Shown in pieces: positions 1 through 10,301 of a stretch of DNA of 64,000 bases (position 1 is the first letter of the stretch; every line of letters begins with the position of its first letter). A model generated the notes under the pieces. It was not told the DNA's origin, did not search any database, and saw only the letters and a list, made by a program, of their open reading frames with translations. Source of the DNA: Aquilaria yunnanensis. Lineage: Eukaryota; Streptophyta; Magnoliopsida; Malvales; Thymelaeaceae. A program made the translations under genes and the position numbers. The stretch lies in NCBI GenBank assembly GCA_039654915.1, contig CM077596.1, positions 5,394,001-5,458,000 on the forward strand. Reading direction: 5' to 3'.

Positions 1-1973
1 ATATATGCCACTTGAAGAGTAAAGTAGGACAAAATGAATTTTTAAAGGAATTGAGTTGCTTGGAAGAAGATTTGGCCAAGGACTAGTCAAAAGTCATTGG
101 TAGCTAAGTCATTCGGCCACCATTTGCTTTGTAGTCTTCAAAGGCAGCTTCATTATAGCTTCATAGCTATTTTATAGTTGTTTCCTAGATTATTTATAGC
201 CTTAAAAAATAAACCAAACTCTTGTTAAACACCGAAGCACAAGCAAAACAATAGAGAAAGCAAGTTAGCCAACACTGAAACCAACATGGTGATTCTTGGC
301 ATACCAACGATGGCGCTCTTTGTGAGCTGATGTTTCCTTGCTTTCATGCTATCTTCTCACCCTGTACTTCCTAGCCAAACCTATACCAAGATACCCTAAA
401 GCTATTGAAAAGAAAGGAGGCAAAGAAGGACAAAAGCAAGCCAAATCTGGAGTGAAAACTAGCTCATGATGGGGTCTATGTTTGGTGTCTTTCTTACATG
501 ATGTGTGATCAAGCTTCCTTGATGCCATTTTAACCATAGGTAAGGACCCATATGAAGCTTCTTCTTTTGTATTTTAAAGGGGAAAAGCAACCCTAGGTGA
601 TGGATTAAGCCAAAGGAACCTAGAGGCTATGTAATGGGCTATGTGTGCATAAAGCACTATGGTAAGCTAGCTAGTTTGCTTTCAGCACGCATAGGGTTTC
701 TAATGAAGTTTGGCCAACCTTGATCAATCACCTAGATCTCTATATTAATTGAACCAAATCAAAGTGATCACATAAAGAAAGTAAAGAAAAATCATGCTTG
801 CTATGTTTAGGAAATTGTGTGTATATGGTGTATGTGTTTGTGTGCTTCTTTGTTTGTATGTGTGTAGTAACCCTAAATTTGTATATACAAGCTTCATGTA
901 TTATTATATATATGTTGTTTTTGGTATCTTCCATGTCTTTGGATGTAGGTTATTAAGTGATATTGGAGGTTTATTTATATAGAAATGTTATAAACATTGC
1001 AAAGGCACTAGCTACTATATTAGGTCTTTACTGAGTACCTATGTACTCACATCCTTTCTTTGCCCATTTTAGGTAAAGAAGTGGAAGAGTGACGGGCTAG
1101 GGAACCTCTAGGGGAGGTCTATGTATAGAAAGGTATACTCTGGATTAATGCCTTGTCAAAAGCAAGCATGCAAAAGTTCATAAAAATGAACTAATGATTG
1201 TGTTATGTTGCTATGTTTGTAGGCCCTGATGGCTACTATGGGAATTGTTGTGTTTGGATCCATCCTAGTATAGGCTAGGACTAGGAGGGTAATAAGAGAA
1301 ATAGGGCCTAAATGTCAAGTCAAAATGGAGATCAAAGTGATTGTAGGCTTAGAAACAATTTAAAATTGTTTTGTACCATGGATGATACTTAGTGAACCAA
1401 ACTTTTGTGTACATAATCTTTTGGGCCATGAAATCCTTATTTGAAAATTTTGGCCTATACATATGTACATATAACTGAGGGTAATCGGACTTAGTGTAAA
1501 ACATGGCCTGTGTAACCTGTATGTATGTTAGGCTTGGGCAAGCCTTAAAGCACTTTTTTGTAACACGCTAGGTATGCATGGTTTGTACTCAACTAGCCTG
1601 GGTTGTATGCATGCATGGATGTGTGTGTATGTTAAGGCAATAGGTAGGATCCCAATAAACCTCCGAAGAAGGCAGAACACACCCATAAGTCACCTAGTTT
1701 TATTAAATCCCATATGTACCCATAAAAGCACTTAGTAATTTCAACTAGTTGAAATTCCATCAATTGGGCTAAATAAGTAAAACTTGTTAGATCTGCAAAA
1801 GCTTAAGATTTCCACCTATGAAAATAATAAAGTTGGGGTTAATAATCTTGGAAGTTAGAGCCTAATTCATTTTAAGAAAACCAACCAAGTGATTAAAATC
1901 AATTGAGTGCCTAAAAAAAACTGGTTGATCTCCAATCTCCTAAAAAGATTTAGGGTAGGGGTGAATTGGGCCT
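1..1973 (+). repeat. Repeat family R, copy A (non-coding)
   Basis: No credible coding frame is present. From about 560 to 1973 the sequence matches 14121-15137 in the same orientation and 59549-60755 inverted. Shared landmarks are a 'TTTACTGAGTACCTATGTACTCA' type segment near 1027, a TGCATGCATG-rich stretch near 1605 and a common right end in a G-rich GGGGTGAATTGGG segment at about 1955-1970. All three copies stop matching within a few bases of that point. The left part (about 190-260) has a TATAG-like box and reads like retrotransposon leader or LTR sequence. The left end is not defined and may lie outside the window. The class of element is unknown. Confidence 0.6.
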
Positions 1974-2049
1974 GAAAACTACAGGGCCTTTTTCATCAGG
2001 CAGGAAAAGAAAAGTAAAGGGGATAGCCACCCTCTACTTTGGAAAGGTA

Positions 2050-2750
2050 CAAAACCAGCAGACAAGATCTGACGGGACTACCATTACCTTCCCCCATAAT
2101 GATCCTTTCCTAATGACAACCTGAGTAGCAAATTGGGACATAAAAAGAGTCCTTTGTGATGATGGATCAAATGCTGATGTCTTATTTGCCCATATACGAC
2201 CAAAATTGAGCATATCGATTAAAACCTAGAAGTCAATGGTGTCTCTAATCTATAGAGTAAGCCCAGATGAGCTCCCAGTTCTAGGCACCGTTGATTTGCC
2301 ATTCATGATGAAAAGAAAGGCCATTGGAAGTGATGAGGAATTATACACCTCAGTGATGTTAAAATTCATCATCATCAATGTACCCTCACCTTACAATGCC
2401 ATTATTGGCTGGCAAGCTTAAGGGATGTTGTATATGAGGTTAGATGTCAAGTATCTAACTATCACCTTAGAAGCTAACAAGGGAGATGTAGTTATTTTCA
2501 TCAACTAGGCTGAGGTCCAAAAGGTCTTCCTGAAAGCATGATAGACTCCCCCAGGGAAAAGGATCCACGCATTTGCAGTGGTGACACTTAAAGGGCCCTA
2601 AGTGGGTGATGAAGCTAGAACTAAAAAAGTAGATGTATAAATAGAGGGCTTAGAGCTCATTGAAGGCCGAACTACCAAAATTGGGAAAAATATGCCCGTA
2701 GAGGAAAAGGTCGAACTTGTAGAGTTCTTAAATTAAAAAAAAAAGATCAT
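2050..2750 (+). pseudogene. Tat1 aspartic protease region relic
   Basis: Translated pieces match the protease region of element B in this window: an SDGTTITFPHNDPF-like stretch near 2075, then NWDIKRVLCDDGSNADVLFAH near 2140, where DDGSNADV is the active-site-like segment of Tat proteases. The frame continues at 2236-2421 (LPVLGTVDLPFMMK, then YNAIIG). Several stops and shifts break it. It corresponds to the start of the pol polyprotein that would cut Gag-Pol. No function is expected. Confidence 0.65.
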
Positions 2751-3500
2751 TTTGTTTATTCGTAGAAGTATATGCTTGGAACAAATCAGGCATAATTCAA
2801 CATAGTTTAGTTGTTGATCCTCTAGCAAAATCGATAAGGCAAAAGAAAGGAAACATCACCTCAAATAAAAGAGCCTTCGTTAAACAAAAGATGCAATGGC
2901 TCCTCAAGGAGTGGACAATAAGTTAAGTTAAGTATCCAAACTAGTTAAGCAATGTAGTCATTGTTATAGAGGAGGGGAGTGATAAGCTCTGAATGTGCAT
3001 TAGCTTTACTAAGGTTAATGACGCATGCCTGAAAGATTCATACCTACTACCTTTAATAGACCAATTAGTATATTCTACTTTGGGGTACAGAGTATTAAGT
3101 TCCTGAATGCTTTTAGTGAATACCATCAAATCCAGATGAACCTAGTCAATGAAAAAAAGACTTCATTCATAACCAATGAAGGAACATTCTGTTACAAATG
3201 GATGCTTTTCAACCTGAAAAAAATGGGGGCCACATATCAACGACTAATGGATAAGGCATTCATAGAACAGAACAGGAGGAACATGGAAGTGTACGTTGAT
3301 GTCATGATCATCAAAAGTTGAAACACTTTATACCACATTGGTGATCTACGTAAAATGTTTCAACAGCTAAGGAAGTTCAGCAAACGCTTGAATTAAGATA
3401 AATCCGCCTTCAGCTTAAGGGCAGGCAAAGTCCTAGGCTTCATGGTCATGGAGCAATGCATAGAGGCAAACTCTAATAAAGTCAAAGCGTTGCTTGAATC
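2751..3500 (+). pseudogene. Tat1 reverse transcriptase relic
   Basis: Fragments align in order with the element B reverse transcriptase: a VNEKKTSFITNEGTFCYKW segment, the LKKMGATYQRLMDKAF fingers/palm region and the catalytic box. That box reads YVDV instead of YVDD, with the second aspartate replaced at 3301-3303. Frames change repeatedly and several stops are present, so the enzyme is dead. Confidence 0.75.
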
Positions 3501-4400
3501 ATGATCCCCAAGGATGGTCCAAGATATCCAGAGGCTTATGAGAAGGATAATGTATTTGAGACATTTTATCTTATGCTATGGGGACCGTGTAGGCCATTCT
3601 ATAAGACCCTTAGAAAAGAAGCCAAGGGTGATTTTGGTATTAATGATTCCATGAATCCCTAGAACGAGCAATGCCAGGTGGCTTGGGAAGGACTTATGAC
3701 TTACCTCACCAAACTACCAACCTTAGGTAGCCAAAAGAAGGTGAACCCCTTGTCCTCTGCCTTGCCATCAGTGGAAAGGCTATGAGCTTGGTCTTGGTAG
3801 ATGAGGGCGAAGTGGGAAAGCAATGGCTTATCTATTATGTAAGCAAATCGTTACATGAAGTTGAGGTGAATTATCTTGTACTATAGAAGGCAATATATGC
3901 CTTGGTGTTGGCGGGATGACATCTTTGGCCTTACTTTCAAGATCATTCAATCATAGTTTAGAGTGGCCTTCCCTTTCCGGGATGTGATGAAAAGAGTAGA
4001 TCATTCAAGGAGGCTTTCCAAGTGGTGTATAGAACTCAGCGAATATGGCCTAAGTTATGAGCCGAGAAAAGCAATAAACGTGCAGGCCCTGGTAGATTTG
4101 ATCACCGAACTATTAGCAAATATCGAAGGAAAGGCCTCTGCTGATGAAGAAAATGAACTGAAAAGGTCTTTATTCGTCCATGGAGCATCAAGAATGAAGC
4201 ACCAAGGAGTAGGCATAGTTTTAAGAAGACCAGAAGGGATGGAAGCATCCAACACCATGAAATTCCATTTTCAAGTCATGAATAATGTGGCCGAATATGA
4301 AGCCCTCATTGTTAGATTGCGGCTTACTAGAAACGCAGGCATTAAGTCTTTCTAGGCTTGTAGTGACTCACAACTCTCAATCTGGCAATTGAATGTGGAG
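3500..4400 (+). pseudogene. Tat1 RNase H plus archaeal-type RNase H relic
   Basis: The 3963-4355 frame carries DVMKRVDHSRRLSKWCIEL and YEPRKAINVQALVDLI, followed by an HGASRMKHQGVG segment and NNVAEYEALI. These are the linker and start of the second, archaeal-type RNase H typical of Tat elements. In elements A and B the first catalytic segment reads VDGASGSEHQGAG, whereas here the aspartate position reads H (FVHGAS), so the site is damaged. Upstream the original RNase H is present only as fragments. Confidence 0.7.
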
Positions 4401-6859
4401 TGCAAGGGCTGAGACCCAAAAAATATTGTGACCTCATAATGAAAATAATGAAAAACTTCAATAAAGTGTTCGTTGAAATGGTTCTACAACAAGAAAAAAC
4501 ACAAGCAGATGTTCTAGCCAAGTCAGATGAGTACGCTGAAAAGAAAAAAAATGCCAAGCATAGATACAATTCATGTAATGAGCATCGAAGAAGGATGAAG
4601 AGCATCGCTTTGTAAATTCTTGGCTGAAGGAAATATGCCTGTCAACCTGCTAGAAGCTTTAAAGGTCAAAAGGCGGTTCGGTAGATATTTCCTCATTAGT
4701 AAAGAACTTTATCGACAAGGTTACTCTTGTCCTTTACAGCAAAGTGCCAGAAACGGAAAATTAGAACCCATCTTGAGAGAGGTATACAAAGGAAGATGTT
4801 GTTTGCACATCGGTACAAATGCCTTGGCAGGAGTGGTACTTCGGCAGGGCTATTTTTCGTGAACCCCTAAGGCAAAATACGCGAAAGTTGATCAAAAACT
4901 GCTACTAGTACCAAAGGCATGTGCCATAACAAAGCTTGCCATCTGAGGTAGTGACGTCGGTGAATTACTCCATCCCTTACTGTTTGAGGTATAGACCTTA
5001 TAGGCCCACTCCTCACTGCCTCAAGAGGGGTAAAATACTGTGTAGTGGTGTTAGATTATTTCACAAAATGGATCAAAGTAGAGCCATTATGATACGATCA
5101 AAGAAGGCACAACCAAGGAAGGCAAGGACCCACTGAAGGTTTCTAGTGGACCATTGACAAGGGAGAAGGCTAAGGAGCTCACTAGTGCACTTCAAGCTCG
5201 GATGTTGACAGATTGGTGATGCTCTGGTAGAAAACTCATATCTTGATCTAAACAGATCGGAATTGAGTAATTCTAGATTCATTGGAAAGATAACATCTGA
5301 AGCTACAATTCATATGAATACCATCAAACCCAGTTTGCACGTTAAGGAGGTCCAATTTAGCTTCAAAGTCGCGATTTACGAGTTATCGCTGGTTCAGAAG
5401 CAGTTGCAGTATTTTGGGAATATCTTTCGATTCAGAAGTCCATTTTGTGTGATTCAAGTGTGGTTTCGAAGCTAAGAAAGAGATCTACAACTTTTATGCT
5501 TTGAATTTTGAGAAATCATTGCTGCATCAAGTTCGAATTTCAGCTTGAAGTTGGAGACACAAGCCAGAATCACCCAAGAAGGCTATTTTGGAGTTTTTAT
5601 GGCCAATCTTGTTTTGTAACGTATTTTATTTTATTTTCCTATTTATTTACATTATTTAGGATGTTATTTAGGCCATGGAATTGATTCAGGTCATTTAGGA
5701 TAAAAGGAATTCGCTGCACACCTTAAACATGTGTTAAAAGTGTGTTAGAGTCCTAGTTTGACTAGGTTTTCTTGAGTCCTTTGTAACTAGGTTTCCTAGG
5801 TGACTTGGGCTGCGAATTTTGCCCAGCTTTTAACCCTAGTTTAGGCCTATATAAAGGCACATATTCTGGATGTAAACACACAGAAAATTTTTGAAATAAT
5901 ATTGCTCTTTGGAGAGGTTTTCTCTTTGGTTCTTTGTGGACTGCCTTGGTGCACAAGTGTGCTTGTGTTCTTGGAGTTCTATACTTCTCGTTTCTAGTCA
6001 CAGGTTGATTAGGGGTGGGGGTCTTCAAACCCAGTCTCTTTGATGTCTTGTGGAGCTTGAAAAACATCTTGGGCGAGTTTCATGGTCGTTATACCATCGG
6101 GGTTCGCATCACATTAGCAACCATATCGGTAAAATAAATCAAAAAGTTCATATGGAAAAACATCATTTACAGGCCTGGCTGCCCGAAGGTGGTGGTAACT
6201 AATAATGGAACACAATTTGCCAATAGAGGATTCTAGAAGTTCACCACCGACTATAGCATCAGGATACATTTTGCCTCGGTAGGGAATCCCCAAAGTAATG
6301 GGCAAATGGAAGTGTCCAATTGAACTGTAAAAGATGGCTAAAGAAACGACTAAGAAAAGTCAAAGGAAAATGGCTTGGGAAATTGCCTAGCATCCTATGG
6401 AGCTCTCGGATGCCCTAGATAAAGGCAACCCAACAAACCCCGTTCTTTCTTGTGTATGGAAGCGAAGCCTTGATTCCTTTCAAAATAGCGCACCCATACT
6501 TGAGAGTGTAAATCTTCCACCAGGGACATAATGAAGCAGGCTTGAGGGCCAAGCTAGATATACTGGAAAATCAATTGGCCAAACTTTGTAGAAGAACATT
6601 CTAGCAAAGAGTGGCCATTTCAACAAATTGGAAAGTCTAACCAAAAGGAATCAAGGTTGGAGATATGGTGCTCCACAGTGCTAAAGTTGAACACCAAAGG
6701 CCCGCACATGGAGTGTTAAGAGCAAATTGGGAAGGGCCTTACCTAGTTACTACCGAAGTCACACCCGGAGTCTTCAAATTGAAAGATGCCTTTGGAGAAA
6801 AGCTAAAAAATACATGGCATGCAGATTGTCTAAAAAAGTACATCGGTGAACTTAGTTGA
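4400..6859 (+). pseudogene. Tat1 integrase relic split by a solo LTR
   Basis: The zinc-binding start (HIGTNALAGVVLRQGYF, near 4806) and the beginning of the core (VVVLDYFTKWIKVEPL, ending 5089) are followed by an inserted LTR. The core resumes at 6117 with an ATIS segment, NNGTQFANRGF and NPQSNGQMEVSN, and ends with the C-terminal PAHGVLRANWEGPYLV and NTWHADCLKKY (6665-6859). The reading frame on both sides of the insertion fits the element B integrase. Other stops and frameshifts show it was already decayed or decayed later. Confidence 0.8.
5090..6111. mobile_element. Solo LTR (1,022 bp) with CATTA target duplication
   Basis: The insert starts TGATACGA and ends TCGCATCA, giving imperfect LTR-type terminal inverted repeats that begin TG and end CA. 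It is flanked by the direct repeat CATTA at 5085-5089 and 6112-6116. Removing it rejoins the Tat1 integrase. Near its start the plus frame encodes an SSGPLTREKAKELTSALQA-like segment, a motif found near the pol end or in the LTR of several plant Ty3/gypsy families. A TATATAAA box lies near 5850. It belongs to a family different from the host Tat element. Confidence 0.8.
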
Positions 6860-7235
6860 GGTATTTCTTTAGAAAGATAGAAGTTAGTGCAAAAAATCGG
6901 CCTTTTGTGATAGAATGCGTTAGGCCAAAAAGGGCTATGGGAAAGAAAGAAATTTTGTGAAAAGCAACCCCAAACTCATGAATCAAGTCTTTGCACTTAG
7001 AAAAATTATGAGAATAGCGAGAATTTTTGATATGGCTGAAGTAGGTAAATCGAGACTAAAGCCTATTGATAGCCGAAGGACTGTTGCCCTTGTAGCCCGC
7101 GAACTGAGGTCAAGTACCGCATTCGGTAAGTCGAGTGTCACCCACAAGGAGTACCTGTGCAGACCTTGGAAAGGATGAAGTCAGGCGCCTCGAGCATACT
7201 ACTTCGGTGCCCAGCCAGCACCCCTGAGGACGGTA
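6860..7235. other. Junction between Tat1 and element A, with a possible LTR stub
   Basis: After the Tat1 integrase ends there is about 200 bp of A-rich non-coding sequence. At 7067 a TGATAGCCGAAGGAC segment resembles the first 13 bases of the Tat LTRs at 13266, 21117, 31325 and 57964. Matching stops after roughly 15 bases, and at about 7229-7236 the sequence enters the reverse transcriptase of element A. The segment may be the remnant of a 5' LTR after a large deletion, or a separate truncated LTR. Confidence 0.35.
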
Positions 7236-9011
7236 GTCAAGAGTAAGCTACCTTGCGACCACGTCGCAGATCTGAAAGAGACTTTCCACCAGCTCAGAAC
7301 CTTCGGAATTCGCCTCAATCCCAAAAAATGCATCTTCGGCGTAACCTCGGGAAAGTTTCTTGGGTACTTGGTATCAGAAAGAGGCATTGATGCTAACCCA
7401 TTAAAAGTTAAGGCTCTGCTTGAATTTCGAACTCCCGTCACAGTGAAAGACGTGCAGAGACTCACCGGAAGGATAGCCTCTCTTAGCAGGTTCATTTCCA
7501 GGTATGGAGACCGGTGTCGAGCATTCTTCAAAGTCCTCACTAAGGCAGCAAAAAAGGAGGGCGACCTCGGATGTGATGATCATCCTTGGAATAAGGACTG
7601 CCAAAAGGCTTGGGAAGAACTCAAAGCCTATGTGGCCCGTCTGCTTACTCTTCGGCAACCTCGCGAGGGAAAGTCCCTCGTGTTGTACCTCGCAGTCACA
7701 GAAAAAGCAGTAAGCTCGGTCCTTATGAAAGAGGAGGGGCTGAAGCAATGGCCGGTTCATTATGTAAGCAAGTCCCTGCATGGCGCCAAAGTCAGTTATC
7801 CCTTGCTACAAAAAGCTATATATGCCCTGGTACTGGCGGGAAGAAGACTACGGCCATATTTTCAGGCTCACCCAATCATCGTCCGAAGTAGTCTACCTCT
7901 ACGGGACGTCATGAGGAAAGTTGATCATTCGGGAAGGCTTTCCAAATGGTGTATAGAGCTGGGTGAGTATGACATTACTTATGAACCTCGAAAAGCCATA
8001 AAAGCGCAAGCTCTAGCAGACTTCATTGCCGAATTACCCATCACCGAGGACAGCCATTCGGATCCTGGCGAAGGTGAGCCAGAATGGACTTTGTACGTAG
8101 ACGGAGCCTCAGGGTCTGAACACCAGGGAGCTGGGGTAATTATCAGAGGCCCCGAAGGTCTAGAAGTAATGAAGGCCATCAAGTTCGACTTTAACGTCAC
8201 CAACAATATGGCTGAATACGAAGCCCTCATAGCAGGGTTACGCCTGGCCAGAAAAATTGGTGGAAGAAACTTGAAAGCCCACAGTGATTCCCAGCTGGTA
8301 GTTCGACAAATAGCAGGGGACTATGGGGCGAAGGACCCGACCTTGGAAAAATACCATGAACTGGTAGCAAAGCTTATCCGAGAGTTCGAGACCATGCAAA
8401 TCGAAAATGTGCCTCGTCGAGATAATGCCGAGGCAGATTGCTTACCGAGGTCGAAAACATGCACCGAGGTGCTAAACCACCCGAGCATCACAGTGCTGAG
8501 CATAGTAACCTCGGGAAAAGGCTGGAAAGATTCGATAAAAAGGTATCTCGCAACCAGTGAGCTCCCCGTAGACCCCAGCGAAGCGACAAAAGTGCGAAGT
8601 CATTCCGGTCATTTTTTCCTAATCGGAGAAGAATTATATCGGCAGGGGTATGCAAATCCACTACAGAGGTGTGTTGGCGAAGAAGATACTGAAATGATCC
8701 TCGAAGAAGTTCACGAAGGTGCTTGTAGTTCGCACATTGGAACCGACGCCCTGGCAGTAGTTATACTTCACCAAGGATACTTTTGGCCTACCCTAAGAAA
8801 AGACGCTAAGCAGTTCGTCCAGAAATGTGGGAATTGCCAAAGACACACGAGTATCCAAAGGGCACCCTCGGAATTGGTAACTTTGGCTGACTGTCCCTGG
8901 CCCTTCGTAGTTTGGGGCATATACCTCATTGGGCCACTCCCGACAGTGCCTGGAGGCGTGAAGCTCAGTGTGGTCGCAGTAGATTATTTCTCCAAATGGG
9001 TTGAGGCATAA
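7236..9011 (+). pseudogene. Element A pol: RT end, RNase H, aRNase H, integrase start
   Basis: One open frame runs from the truncated reverse transcriptase (GVTSGKFLGYLVSERGID) through an RNase H whose first catalytic aspartate position reads LYLAVT. It continues through the archaeal-type RNase H (LYVDGASGSEHQGAG, NNMAEYEALIAGLRLA, AHSDSQLVVRQ) into the integrase zinc-binding and core start. The first catalytic aspartate of the integrase is replaced by tyrosine at 8922-8924 (WGIYLIGP versus WGIDLIGP in element B). The frame stops at 9009-9011 with TAA where element B has GAA. The start shown is the truncation point, not a real start codon. Confidence 0.85.
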
Positions 9012-9814
9012 CCCTTGGCGACTATCTCGGCAAAAGATGTGCAGAAGTTCGTATGGAAGAACATTATGTGCAGATTCGGCATACCGAGGGTGTTAGTAGC
9101 CGATAATGGATCCCAGTTTACGGACAAAAGGTTCCAAGAATTTATCAACAACCTCGGAATAAAAATGCACTTCGCCCCAGTAGCCCACCCCCAAAGCAAT
9201 GGGCAAGTAGAAGTATCTAATAGGACCATAAAAGATGGTCTGAAAAAGAGGTTAGGGGAAGCAAAAGGGAAATGGCCAGGAGAGCTCCCAAGTGTGTTAT
9301 GGAGCTACCGAGCAACACCCCGAAGAGCCACAGGGGAAACACCTTTTTCACTTGTTTTTGGTACAGAGGCCATCATCCCAATTGAGGTAGTACAACCATC
9401 GGTGCGAGTACAAGTGTTTGACGAAAGGGGAAATGACCTCGCCTGAGAGCCAAGCTGGACCTCGTCGGCGAACACAGAGAAACAGCCGAGCTGAGAAGAA
9501 AAGCCTTTCAGCAAAGAGTGGCCGCGGCTATAAACTTGCGCGCCAGGCCGAAGGGAATAAAGAAAGGAGACCTTGTCCTCCGAAAGGCTGAATTTGGGCC
9601 CCGAAGGCCATCCCACGGAGTACTTTGTGCAAAGTGGGAAGGTCCTTATCTGGTACTTGCCGAAGTGCAAAAAGGAGTTTACAAGCTCGGCGATACCGAA
9701 GGCGTAGAATTAAAAAATACATGGCATTCGGATGCCTTGAAAAATTCTATGCTTAGGATTTTGGTGGGAAAATTGTACAAGTTAGAAAAATTTCTACGTA
9801 CAAAAGTTTCTTAG
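9012..9814 (+). pseudogene. Element A integrase core and C-terminal domain, frameshifted
   Basis: Downstream of the TAA the same frame continues with ISAKDVQKFVWK, the second catalytic aspartate retained in VADNGSQF (9102), and NPQSNGQVEVSN-like sequence containing the glutamate. A one-base loss relative to element B near 9440 ends the frame at 9446. The C-terminal domain continues in another frame at 9518 (GPRRPSHGVLCAKWEGPYLV, NTWHSDALK). A missing A near 9740 shifts the normal end and adds an unrelated tail. The gene is not functional. Confidence 0.82.
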
Positions 9815-10301
9815 GAAAATTTTTCTAAGTATAGAAGCTTCTTTTCACCAGAACAGTCGTCGCCAAAAGAAAGCTTATTTACAAAGGTTATCAACCTTAT
9901 CTGAAGATTGGAGATTCACTTAAGAGAATTTCCCGAGGGTGATTCCAAGGCTAATTGGCGTGAAAAGTCTAGCTATGATCTTCCGAAGTCTCTTGAGCGA
10001 ACGTGTTCGGGACAGTGAGAAATAAAAGATTTTGCGCAACAGACTTAGCCAAAAATTCATGAAAGAAGGAATCTTTATTAACAAAGATGGATCTGAGTAC
10101 AGAGGAAGGAGCTCGCCCAAAAAAGAAGTACAAAAAAGGAGAAAAAGAAGGCAAAGGGCCCTAAAAGAGACTAAGGGACCTCGGTGTCTCAGGAGCCACC
10201 AGCTCCTGCGTCCTTGTCCACCACCTTCGGCGCCGGAAGAGGAAATGGCAAGTTTAGGTGCTCAATTTTTGACCAAGACCACCGAGGCCCCTTAGGGATG
10301 T
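9815..10301. other. Spacer between converging pol and antisense gene of element A
   Basis: Non-coding. It contains one copy (about 9977-10023) of the TTCCGAAGTCTCTTGAGCG unit that is tandemly repeated four times at the same place in element B (27694-27915). The two genes of the element converge here, so it is the expected place for both 3' ends. No defined terminator can be pointed to. Confidence 0.45.

Larger units (their letters stand above)
1974..7066 (+). mobile_element. Tat1: decayed Ty3/gypsy (Tat lineage) internal region
   Basis: Protease, reverse transcriptase, RNase H, a second archaeal-type RNase H and integrase relics follow in pol order on the plus strand, all broken by stops and frameshifts. 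It lacks gag and a 5' LTR on the left because repeat R abuts the protease region. On the right the integrase tail ends near 6859 and no intact 3' LTR follows. It is clearly older and more A-rich than elements A and B in the same window. A solo LTR (5090-6111) sits inside its integrase. Confidence 0.8.

Noticed and set aside
6957..7178. 73-residue plus frame at the Tat1/element A junction
   Set aside because: It crosses the junction of non-coding sequence and a possible LTR stub; no similarity to the pol or antisense proteins.
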